Of a stretch of DNA of 64,000 nucleotides, positions 44,413 through 52,794 are shown in pieces. Location of the stretch: NCBI GenBank assembly GCA_036268425.1, contig DATAUE010000175.1:24695-88694 (forward strand), given 5' to 3'. Both the position numbers and the translations under genes were made by a program. Every line of letters starts with the position of its first letter. Position 1 is the stretch's first letter. The stretch comes from DATARH01 sp036268425 (GTDB lineage: Bacteria; Pseudomonadota; Alphaproteobacteria; ATCC43930; CGMCC-115725). A model generated the notes under the pieces. That model was not told where the DNA came from. It saw only the letters and a list, made by a program, of their open reading frames with translations, and ran no database searches.

Positions 44413-47025
44413 TTGTCGGATAAGAGCGGAATCGCACAAGGGCCGGGCGAGATGATGGGGAATGCCGGGCCCGGCATGCTGGCCGGGCTGCGGGTCATCG
44501 AAATTGCCGACGAGCGCGCCGAATATTGCGGGCTGCTGCTGGCCGGGCTCGGCGCCGAAGTCATCAAGATCGAACCACCCGAGGGGAATGCGACGCGGCG
44601 CATTGGCCCCTATCTCGATGACGAGCCGGGCCTCGAACGCTCGTTGTTCTTCTGGAACTACAACCGCAACAAGAAATCCGTCGCGCTCGATTTGCAGAGC
44701 ACGACGGGGCGCGAGCATATGCTGCGGCTGCTGGGCGGTGCCGACATATTGCTCGATGCGAGTTGCGGCGCGCTCAACGAGGTGCTGGGTCTGGACCATG
44801 CCGCGCTCAACGCGCGTTTCCCGCAACTCGTCACCGCGCGGATGACGCCGTTTGGCGATGACGGGCCGTGGAAGGACTTCAAGGGCTCGGACCTGATCCA
44901 TCTCGCCCTCGGCGGGCCGATGATGAATTGCGGTTACGACCCCGACCCCAATTTCGAATACGACACGCCGCCGATCGCACCGCAGATCTGGCACGCCTAT
45001 CACATCGCCGGCGAGCAGATGGCGAGCGGCATCATCGCCGCTCTCATTCATCGCCATCGCAGCGGCGAGGGGCAGGACGTGTCGCTGGCGATCCACGAGG
45101 CCGTCTCGAAGAACCCCGAGCAGGATTTGATGAACTGGGTCTGTCGGCGGGTGCCGCTGTGGCGCATGACCTGCCGCCATGCCGGCGAGCACCCGAACCA
45201 CAGCCCGAGCATCTGCCACACCAAAGACGGGCGCTGGTTCATCACCCACGGCATCGGCGCGCGCGACCTTAAAAACCTCATCCCATTGCTGACCAAGTAC
45301 AACGCGCAGGCCGATCTGCAGCCGCCGCCGCCCGAAACCGACCTCAAGGCCCGCGCCGTGCCGGGCACAGCCAGCGGCGACGAGGCGCGTTCGCACATGC
45401 TCGATATCGTGCAGCGCTTTGTTCGCTCATGGACATTCAAGGACATGCCCTGGCTGGAGGCACAGGAGGCCGGCCTGTTATGGGCGCCGCTGCGCAAGCC
45501 GCATGAAAATGCGCTCGACGAGCACTGGCTGGCGCGCAAGACCTTTGCCGAGGTCGAGCATCCCGAACTCGGCCGCTCGTTTATCTACCCGACCAGCAAA
45601 TGGCTCACCAACAAGACGAGCTGGCAGGTCGGCCGCCGCGCACCGCTGCTCGGCGAAGACACGGATACCGTGCTCGGCGAGGCTGCACGGCGCCCGAGTG
45701 TTCCGGCGCAGCCGCGCACGGTCGAAAACCCGCGCCTCTCGGCATTGCATAACAAGCCGTTCCCGCTACAGGGCATCAAGATCTTTGATTTCGCGTGGTT
45801 TCTCGCCTCGGCCGGCGGCACCCGCTTTCTGGCGGCGATGGGCGCGGAGAGTTTCAAGGTCGAGTGGAAGGACAATCCCGACACGCGGCTGGCTGGCATG
45901 GCGCCGGTCGGCGGCCGGGCGGCGCGCGACGCCGCGACCGGGCCGCTGCCCGCGGTCAGGGACCCTGACATGGGCGGCAATTTCCTCAACAAGAATTCCG
46001 GCAAGCGCGGCATCTCGCTGAATATCCGCCACCCCAAAGGCTTGCAGATCGCCAAGGACATGATTCGCCTGTGCGATGTGGTCGCCGAGGGTTTCTCGCC
46101 GGGGGTCTTGCAGCGGCTGGGGCTCGGCTATGATGTGCTGAAATCGATCCGGCCCGACATCATCTACATCCAGCAGGCCGGGATGGGCGCGCACGGCAAG
46201 TACGGGCGGATGCGCACCGTCGGGCCGGTCGCCGGAGCGTTTGGCGGGCAGGCCGAGATGTCGGGGCTGCCGGAGCCGGCCATGCCGGTCAGCTGGGGCT
46301 ATTCCTATCTCGACTGGATGGGGGCCTACGGCTATGCGCTGGCATTGCTCGGCGCAATCTATCATCGCGAGCGGACCGGCGAGGGACAGTGGATCGATGC
46401 CTCGCAATGCGAGAGCGGCATCTTCCTGACCGGCACGACGATACTCGACTGGGCCGCCAATGACCGCATCTTCCGACGCTTTGGCAATCGCTCGCCGTAC
46501 AAGCTGGCGGCGCCGCACGGCGCCTATCGCTGCGCGGGCAAGGACCGCTGGATCGCCATCGCCTGTTTCATCGACGCCGAATGGCAGGCGCTGGCGCGCG
46601 TCGCCGAGCAAGGTGCGTGGCTCGAAGACCGGCGCTTTGCGACGCTCGAAAGCCGGCTGCAGCACCAGGATGCGCTCGACGCCGCAGTCGAGGCCTGGAC
46701 CCGGACGCAGGATCGCTACGACTGCATGATGAAATTGCAGAAGGCCGGCATTGCGGCCGGGGTGTGCCAGAACGCCGAAGACCGGGTCGACACCGACCCG
46801 CAGCTGCGCCACCTCAACTGGCTGACCGAGGTCACCGGCACCAAAATCGGCACCTGGCCGGTCTATGAGATCCCGATGAAGCTCAACAAGACGCCGGCGT
46901 ATATCGGGGGGCCGATCAATCGGGGCGCGCCGTGCTACGGCGAGGACAATATGTGGGTGCTGACCGAAATGCTCGGCCGCACCCCGAGCGAGGTGGAACG
47001 CCTCGCGGAAGAAGGCGTCATCTAA
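44413..47025 (+). CDS. Double-length CaiB/BaiF CoA-transferase
   Basis: 870 residues from TTG 44413, preceded by AGGGGAG at 7 nt; ATG 44452 is an alternative. Two CaiB units are fused: the first from about 16 (LAGLRVIEIADERAEYCGLLLAGLGAEVIKIEPP), the second from about 453 (LQGIKIFDFAWFLASAGGTRFLAAMGAESFKVEW). By alignment of RHRSGEGQ with RERTGEGQ, the catalytic Asp is kept in the second unit (YLDWMG) and replaced by Tyr (HAYHIAG) in the first. The protein may act as a built-in heterodimer, like class III enzymes with one active subunit. Substrate unknown. Confidence 0.88.
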   Translation: MSDKSGIAQGPGEMMGNAGPGMLAGLRVIEIADERAEYCGLLLAGLGAEVIKIEPPEGNATRRIGPYLDDEPGLERSLFFWNYNRNKKSVALDLQSTTGREHMLRLLGGADILLDASCGALNEVLGLDHAALNARFPQLVTARMTPFGDDGPWKDFKGSDLIHLALGGPMMNCGYDPDPNFEYDTPPIAPQIWHAYHIAGEQMASGIIAALIHRHRSGEGQDVSLAIHEAVSKNPEQDLMNWVCRRVPLWRMTCRHAGEHPNHSPSICHTKDGRWFITHGIGARDLKNLIPLLTKYNAQADLQPPPPETDLKARAVPGTASGDEARSHMLDIVQRFVRSWTFKDMPWLEAQEAGLLWAPLRKPHENALDEHWLARKTFAEVEHPELGRSFIYPTSKWLTNKTSWQVGRRAPLLGEDTDTVLGEAARRPSVPAQPRTVENPRLSALHNKPFPLQGIKIFDFAWFLASAGGTRFLAAMGAESFKVEWKDNPDTRLAGMAPVGGRAARDAATGPLPAVRDPDMGGNFLNKNSGKRGISLNIRHPKGLQIAKDMIRLCDVVAEGFSPGVLQRLGLGYDVLKSIRPDIIYIQQAGMGAHGKYGRMRTVGPVAGAFGGQAEMSGLPEPAMPVSWGYSYLDWMGAYGYALALLGAIYHRERTGEGQWIDASQCESGIFLTGTTILDWAANDRIFRRFGNRSPYKLAAPHGAYRCAGKDRWIAIACFIDAEWQALARVAEQGAWLEDRRFATLESRLQHQDALDAAVEAWTRTQDRYDCMMKLQKAGIAAGVCQNAEDRVDTDPQLRHLNWLTEVTGTKIGTWPVYEIPMKLNKTPAYIGGPINRGAPCYGEDNMWVLTEMLGRTPSEVERLAEEGVI

Positions 47026-47051
47026 CCGTCGCGGCGCAGCACCGGGCCGCT

Positions 47052-47705
47052 GTGCTGCACGATATCGCGCATTCGTTCCTGCTGGTTTACGCCGGGCTGT
47101 TTCCGATCGTGAACCCGGTCGGCAGTGCCCCGATCTTTCTCGCGTTGACTGCCGGGCACAGCGAGCCGGTGCGGCGGCTTCTGGCGCGGCGTATCGCCGT
47201 CAACGGCTTTCTGCTGCTGTTGGGGTCGCTGTTCGTCGGGTCGCATGTGCTGGAGTTTTTCGGGATCACGCTGCCGGTGCTGCGCATTGGCGGCGGGCTG
47301 GCGGTGTCGTCGTTCGGCTGGCACATGCTGCGCGACGGTGTCGAACCGACCCAACGCGCCGACGAGCTTGATGAGCGCGGCCCGATCGACGCGTTCTACC
47401 CGCTGACGATGCCGTTGACGGTTGGTCCGGGCTCGATATCAGTGGCAATTACGCTCGGTGCGCAGCGTCCGCAAGGCGAGGACCATCTCGGACATATCGC
47501 ATTGCTTGGCGCGGCTGCCGTTGCCGGCCTCGCGGCGATGGCCGTCACGGTGTTCTTCTGCTACCGCTTCGCCGACCGCATGGTGGCGATGCTCGGGGCG
47601 AGCGGCATCAATGTGATGATCCGGCTGTCGGCCTTTATCTTGTTATGCATCGGCATCCAGATCGTCTGGAGCGGGTACAGCGCGCTGATCGCCGCCCCCG
47701 GCTGA
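47052..47705 (+). CDS. MarC-family integral membrane protein
   Basis: 217 residues from GTG 47052, the last start before the family region. Six hydrophobic helices; FPIVNPVGSAPIFLALT near the start and PLTVGPGSISVAITLGA are the family's two inverted NP(V)GxxP- and TxGPG-like motifs. Function of MarC is not established despite its name; it is not a drug exporter by current knowledge. It follows the CoA-transferase by 26 nt. Confidence 0.9.
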   Translation: MLHDIAHSFLLVYAGLFPIVNPVGSAPIFLALTAGHSEPVRRLLARRIAVNGFLLLLGSLFVGSHVLEFFGITLPVLRIGGGLAVSSFGWHMLRDGVEPTQRADELDERGPIDAFYPLTMPLTVGPGSISVAITLGAQRPQGEDHLGHIALLGAAAVAGLAAMAVTVFFCYRFADRMVAMLGASGINVMIRLSAFILLCIGIQIVWSGYSALIAAPG

Positions 47706-47730
47706 ACCCCTGCCTTATTTAGGCTCGCCT

Positions 47731-49080
47731 TTACGCGAGCCATCGTGCCGCTTCGGCGTATCCGATCCGCTGCGTCGGCGGGATCGTGCGGGTGCGGGTT
47801 TCGTGCGCGATCATGTCGCCGACGAGATCGCGGCGGCCCGCTCGCATCGCGGCATCGATCAGCATCTGCGTGAACAGGTCGCGCTGTGCATTGCTGCCGC
47901 CGAGCAGGCGGATCTGGTCGCGGCGCGGCGCCAGCAGCTCGACAACACGCGGGTAGTCGCCGCGGCGATGCGCCAACGCCGCCTCGCATACGGGAATGAT
48001 CGCCTCGGAAAAGGTGGGCATTACCCAGGGTGCGGCGTCGCGCGCCAGATCGCGCAGGGCAGCGAGAAAGCGCTCTGCCGCCGCTGTCGCGCCGGTCGCC
48101 GCCAGCGCCATCATCAAATGCGGCACGAGCAGCGGATGCCCCGCCTCGCCAATGCGTGCCTTGGCGATTTCCGCCAATTCACGCCAGCGGTCGCCAACCG
48201 CGACGCCCAACCGTTCGAGCCGCCACAGCAATGCCGGGGCGTTCTGCAAATCGACGAAATGGTCGGGGATAGCCTTGGTCAGCGGGTCGTTGAAGTTGCG
48301 GATGTTTTCGTCATAGCTCGCAAGCACGGCGTCAAGTTCGCCAAGCTCCAGCTCCATCAGCGCGCGATGCCACCATAGATGATGGATCAACTGGTTGCCG
48401 AGCGACCAGTTCGGCACTTGCGCGGCCAGCCAGTCGCGGCCTTCGCGCGGTCGGCACTCCATCTCCAGGATGTGCGCCTTGACGTGATGCGCGAAGTAAT
48501 TGTGCGGGTCCAGCGCCGCTGCGGCGTCGACCGCGCGCTCGGCGCCTGCGGTGTCGCCGGCTTCCTCATGGGCAAAGGCCCACACGGTCTGGAAGCAGTC
48601 ATAGCCCGGCAATTCGCGCGACCAGCCGCCGGCGACGCGGTCGGCCTGTTCGAGGATTTTCGCGGTCTGGCCAAACCGGAACCAGTTGGTGTCGCAGATG
48701 CGCAGCGCCAGCAGATCGGTCGGGTGGGCATCGAGGATCTGCCGCCAGGTGGCGAAGGCGCGGTCGAGTGCGCCGCCGGCCCACGCCGCCAACGCGCCGA
48801 CGTGCAGGCGCTCGCGGTCGGTGGCGTGCGCGCTGCCGGCCTCCGCTGTTGCCAATGTCGCCGCGATTTGGGCGCGATAGGCCGGGTTGGCGGCGCTCAG
48901 CAGCAGATAGCCCCTAAGGCAATGCCCCATCAGGAAATTCGGATCGGCCGCCAGCGCGCGATTGGCCAGCGCCATCGTATCGGTGTGGAATTTCAGGTAA
49001 TGCTCGACCGACCGGTCGAACAGACGCACGGCCTCGGCATTGTCGGTGGAGAGCGGCAAACCCCGTTCGTCAGCGATCAT
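47731..49080 (-). CDS. Tetratricopeptide repeat protein (TTC38-like)
   Basis: 449 residues. Helical repeats run throughout: ALANRALAADPNFLMGHCLRGYLLLS, FATWRQILDAHPTDLLALRI, ERAVDAAAALDPHNYFAHHVKAHI. The layout and the segment GYDCFQTVWAFAHEEAGD match TTC38-type proteins, which are widespread in alphaproteobacteria without known function. Cytosolic, no signal peptide. Divergent from the molybdenum hydroxylase gene. Confidence 0.82.
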   Translation of the reverse strand: MIADERGLPLSTDNAEAVRLFDRSVEHYLKFHTDTMALANRALAADPNFLMGHCLRGYLLLSAANPAYRAQIAATLATAEAGSAHATDRERLHVGALAAWAGGALDRAFATWRQILDAHPTDLLALRICDTNWFRFGQTAKILEQADRVAGGWSRELPGYDCFQTVWAFAHEEAGDTAGAERAVDAAAALDPHNYFAHHVKAHILEMECRPREGRDWLAAQVPNWSLGNQLIHHLWWHRALMELELGELDAVLASYDENIRNFNDPLTKAIPDHFVDLQNAPALLWRLERLGVAVGDRWRELAEIAKARIGEAGHPLLVPHLMMALAATGATAAAERFLAALRDLARDAAPWVMPTFSEAIIPVCEAALAHRRGDYPRVVELLAPRRDQIRLLGGSNAQRDLFTQMLIDAAMRAGRRDLVGDMIAHETRTRTIPPTQRIGYAEAARWLA

Positions 49081-49246
49081 CGGCGCCTACCCCCGTGCGA
49101 AGCGACGCTTGCAGGATAGCGTCTTGCGACCGAGACGCCAAATGGCGGTGGATGAGGCAAAAATATCCGGCTCCCGCCGCCGCGTTCGCTATATCCTCAC
49201 CAGCGTTTGCCAATAAACAAGCGGCACACGGCAGAAAGGCGACGCG

Positions 49247-51604
49247 ATGGACGGCGACATCGAATTTGGCCAGGACGATTTTGGCGACGAACGTTATGCA
49301 GTCGGTCAGCCGGTGCCTCGCACCGAAGACCCGGTATTGCTGCGCGGCCAGGGACGCTATTCCGACGACGTGAACCTGCCGGGGCAGGCTTATGCAGTGA
49401 TGGTGCGTAGCGCCTATGCCCACGGCGTCCTGCGCGGCATCGACACGACCGAGGCGCGCACCATGCCGGGGGTGCTGGCGATCTACACCGCTGCCGACCT
49501 GACGGCGGCCGGCATCGGGCCGCTGCAAGCCCGACAGGTACTGAAAAACCGCGACGGCACCCCGATGCTGACGCCGGTTCGGCAGGTGCTTGCGACCGAC
49601 AAGGTGCGTTACGTCGGGCATCCGATAGCCGCCGTCATTGCCGACAGCGTCGCCGCCGCCAAGGATGCGGCCGAAGCCGTACTGGTGGATGTCGAGCCGC
49701 TGCCTGCCGTCACCGAACCGGCCTTGGCCGATGCCCCTGACGCGCCGCAGCTTTACGAGGACGTGCCGGCCAATGTCGGGCTCGATTTCCATTTCGGCGA
49801 TACCGAAAAGGTTTCAGCCGCCTTCTCTGCCGCGGCGCATGTCACGCGGCTCGACCTGCGCAGCAACCGCATTGTCGTCAACCCGATGGAGCCGCGCTCG
49901 GCGGTCGCGCAATACGATCGCGAGCGGCAGCATTTCACGCTGAATGTCGGGTGCCAGGGCGTTTTCGGGTTCCGCAACTACATCGCCTCTACGCTCGGTG
50001 TCGAGCGCAGCCAGGTGCGCATTCTGACCGACCGGGTCGGCGGCTCGTTCGGTATGAAACAGGCCGACATGGCCGAATATTACTGCATCCTGCAGGCGGC
50101 GCGCGAACTCGGCCGGCCGGTCAAATGGACCGATGAACGCTCCGGCAGTTTCGTGTCCGACACGCATGGGCGCGACCATGAGATGACCGCCGAACTGGCG
50201 CTCGACGCCGCGGGCAATTTCCTCGCGATCCGGGTCAGCGGGCACGGCAATCTTGGCGCCGTCTATGGGTCCCCGGGGCCGGCGACCGGCAATGTCGTGC
50301 GCAACACGCTCGGCGTGTACAAGACGCCGCTGATCGAAGTGAACACGAAATGCGTGTTTTCCAACACGACACCGGTCGGGGCCTATCGCGGCGCCGGGCG
50401 GCCGGAAGCGAATTATTACATGGAGCGGCTGGTTGATACTGCTGCCGCCGAGATGGGGATCGACAAGATCGAGTTGCGCCGCCGCAACCATATCCCGCGC
50501 GAAGCGATGCCGTACAAGGCCGCCAACAACCAGACCTATGACAGCGGCGATTTCACGGCGCTGCTCGACAAGGCATTAAAGCTCGCCGATTGGGACGGTT
50601 ATGCGGCCCGCAAGGCGCAGAGCCAGGCGACGGGCAAGTTGCGCGGACGCGGCATTGGCGATTATCTCGAACTGACCGGCGCCGCCGGCAAGGAGATGGG
50701 CGGCCTGCGCTTTGAGCCCAACGGCGATGTGACGATCATCACCGGTACGCTCGATTATGGGCAAGGACACGCGGCGCCGTTCGCCCAGGTGCTGGCGATG
50801 AAGCTCGGCATTCCGTTCCGCCGCATCCGCCTTCTGCAAGGCGATAGCGACGAATTGATTGCCGGCGGCGGCACCGGCGGCTCGAAATCGATGATCACCA
50901 GCGGCGCCGCCATCGTCGAAGCCAGCGACAAATGCATCGCAAACGGCAAGCAGATCGCCGCGCATGTGCTGGAAGCGGCCGTCGCCGATATCGAGTTTCA
51001 CGGCGGGCGTTTTGTCATTGCCGGCACCGACCGCTCGGTGGGGCTGCTGGAACTAGCGGGGCAACTCCATGCCGGGCTGAAACTGCCGCCGGATGTGCCG
51101 CAGAGCCTCGATGTGCGTGACATCATCGATGGGCCGCCTTCGGCCTTTCCCAATGGCTGCCATATCTCCGAGGTCGAGGTCGACCCGGAAACCGGTGTTG
51201 TCGAAGTCGTGAAGTACAGCTTCGTTAATGATTTTGGTGTCGTCATCAACCCGCTGCTGGTCGACGGGCAGGCGCATGGCGGCATCGTGCAAGGCATCGG
51301 GCAAGCCCTATGCGAGCGCACGATCTACGACGATGACGGGCAACTCTTGACCGGCTCGTTTATGGACTACGCGATGCCGCGCGCCACCGACGCGCCGTCC
51401 TTCGTCAACGCCAGCCACCCGGTGCCGGCCAAAACCAACCCGCTCGGCGCCAAAGGCTGCGGCGAGGCCGGCTGCGCCGGTGCGTTGCCCTCGGTGATGA
51501 ACGCGCTGGTCGATGCGCTGTCGGAATACGGCATTCGCCACATCGACATGCCCGCCACGCCCGAACGCGTCTGGCACGCGATCCGTGCCGCCCGGAGCAA
51601 CTGA
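49247..51604 (+). CDS. Molybdenum hydroxylase large subunit (CoxL/xanthine dehydrogenase family)
   Basis: 785 residues from ATG 49247. The xanthine dehydrogenase-type a/b hammerhead (about 20-150) is followed by the molybdopterin-cytosine binding domains: GGSFGMK, the loop AYRGAGRPE, TGGSKS, and the catalytic Glu in KGCGEAG. The AYRGAGR loop is that of form II CoxL-like enzymes, not the AYRCSFR of true CO dehydrogenase. It would hydroxylate an N-heterocycle or aldehyde. No FAD (medium) or 2Fe-2S (small) subunit genes are adjacent, so it is an orphan here. Confidence 0.9.
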   Translation: MDGDIEFGQDDFGDERYAVGQPVPRTEDPVLLRGQGRYSDDVNLPGQAYAVMVRSAYAHGVLRGIDTTEARTMPGVLAIYTAADLTAAGIGPLQARQVLKNRDGTPMLTPVRQVLATDKVRYVGHPIAAVIADSVAAAKDAAEAVLVDVEPLPAVTEPALADAPDAPQLYEDVPANVGLDFHFGDTEKVSAAFSAAAHVTRLDLRSNRIVVNPMEPRSAVAQYDRERQHFTLNVGCQGVFGFRNYIASTLGVERSQVRILTDRVGGSFGMKQADMAEYYCILQAARELGRPVKWTDERSGSFVSDTHGRDHEMTAELALDAAGNFLAIRVSGHGNLGAVYGSPGPATGNVVRNTLGVYKTPLIEVNTKCVFSNTTPVGAYRGAGRPEANYYMERLVDTAAAEMGIDKIELRRRNHIPREAMPYKAANNQTYDSGDFTALLDKALKLADWDGYAARKAQSQATGKLRGRGIGDYLELTGAAGKEMGGLRFEPNGDVTIITGTLDYGQGHAAPFAQVLAMKLGIPFRRIRLLQGDSDELIAGGGTGGSKSMITSGAAIVEASDKCIANGKQIAAHVLEAAVADIEFHGGRFVIAGTDRSVGLLELAGQLHAGLKLPPDVPQSLDVRDIIDGPPSAFPNGCHISEVEVDPETGVVEVVKYSFVNDFGVVINPLLVDGQAHGGIVQGIGQALCERTIYDDDGQLLTGSFMDYAMPRATDAPSFVNASHPVPAKTNPLGAKGCGEAGCAGALPSVMNALVDALSEYGIRHIDMPATPERVWHAIRAARSN

Positions 51605-51735
51605 TCAGGGCTGAGATACAGCCAATCCGCAAGGCTCAGCGGCGGAAAGATGGGTCCCTGCTGGCGCAGGGACGCGGAATAGACCGACAGCAGGAACTGA
51701 CTGACATACGGGCACAAGGGATAGGAGGTGCGCAT

Positions 51736-52794
51736 ATGCGTGCGATGCAGATCATCGAATGGGGCAAGCCGCTGGAGGCGCGCGACTATCCCGATCCCGT
51801 GCCGCAGGGCGAGGAAGTGCTGTTGCGCGTCGAGGCGGCGGGCGTGTGCCATAGCGACGTGCATATCTGGGACGGGCATTTCGACCTTGGCGACGGCCGC
51901 AAGATTTCGCTCGAATCGCGCGGCGTGAACCTGCCGTTTACGATGGGTCACGAGATTGCCGGCGAGGTCGTGGCGCTCGGGCCGCAGGCGTCGGGTGTCG
52001 CAGTCGGCGACAAGGTTGTGGCCTATCCGTGGATCGGCTGCGGCGAGTGCGCGGTGTGCCAAAAGGGCGAGGAATTATTGTGCCTCAACCCGCGCACGCT
52101 GGGTACGCGCAAGGCCGGCGGCTATGCCACGCATGTCATCGTGCCGCACGCGCGCTATCTGCTGCCGCATGACGGTGTGCCGCAGGACCTCGCGGCGACC
52201 TATACCTGCTCTGGCATCACCGCGCTGTCGGCGTTGAAGAAGACGCTGGAGCATGTTGGCCCGGACGATCATCTGGTCATTATCGGCGCCGGCGGCGTTG
52301 GCGGCAGCGCGATCCACATTGCGCAGGCGGTGGTGAACGGCAAGGTCATCGTCGCCGATATCGACCCGCAAAAACGGGCGCAGGCGCGCCAGATGGGAGC
52401 GGTTGCGACGATCGATAATTCCGCGCCCGACGCCGTCAAGCAGATCATGCAGGCGACCAATGGCGGCGGCGCCGCGGCGATCGATTTTGTCGGCGCGCCC
52501 AAGACGATGGAATTTGGCGTCAACATCCTGCGCAAGGGCGGCAAGCTGGTGATGGTCGGCCTTTACGGCGGGTCCAACCCGATTTCGACGGTGCTGTTCC
52601 CGTTCAAGATGATGACGGTCGAAGGCTCCTATGTCGGCACGCTCGAAGATTTGCGCGAGCTGTTGGCGCTCGGCAAGGCCGGCAAGATACCGCCGATCCC
52701 GCTGGAACACCGCCATGCCGACCAGGCCAGCGAAGCGCTCCGCGACCTGAAAAGCGGCGGCAAAGTCCGCGGCCGCGTCGTGCTGCGCGGTTAG
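51736..52794 (+). CDS. Zinc-dependent alcohol dehydrogenase
   Basis: 352 residues. GVCHSDVHIWDGHFDL and FTMGHEIAGEV provide catalytic zinc ligands, GCGECAVCQKGEELLC the structural zinc, and GAGGVGGSAIHIAQ binds NAD(P). A medium-chain dehydrogenase acting on alcohols or aldehydes. Its TAG stop (52792-52794) overlaps the opposite stop of parC by three bases. Confidence 0.93.
   Translation: MRAMQIIEWGKPLEARDYPDPVPQGEEVLLRVEAAGVCHSDVHIWDGHFDLGDGRKISLESRGVNLPFTMGHEIAGEVVALGPQASGVAVGDKVVAYPWIGCGECAVCQKGEELLCLNPRTLGTRKAGGYATHVIVPHARYLLPHDGVPQDLAATYTCSGITALSALKKTLEHVGPDDHLVIIGAGGVGGSAIHIAQAVVNGKVIVADIDPQKRAQARQMGAVATIDNSAPDAVKQIMQATNGGGAAAIDFVGAPKTMEFGVNILRKGGKLVMVGLYGGSNPISTVLFPFKMMTVEGSYVGTLEDLRELLALGKAGKIPPIPLEHRHADQASEALRDLKSGGKVRGRVVLRG

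Noticed and set aside
49247..51604. True carbon monoxide dehydrogenase large subunit
   Set aside because: The active-site loop is AYRGAGR, not the AYRCSFR of form I, and coxM/coxS are absent.
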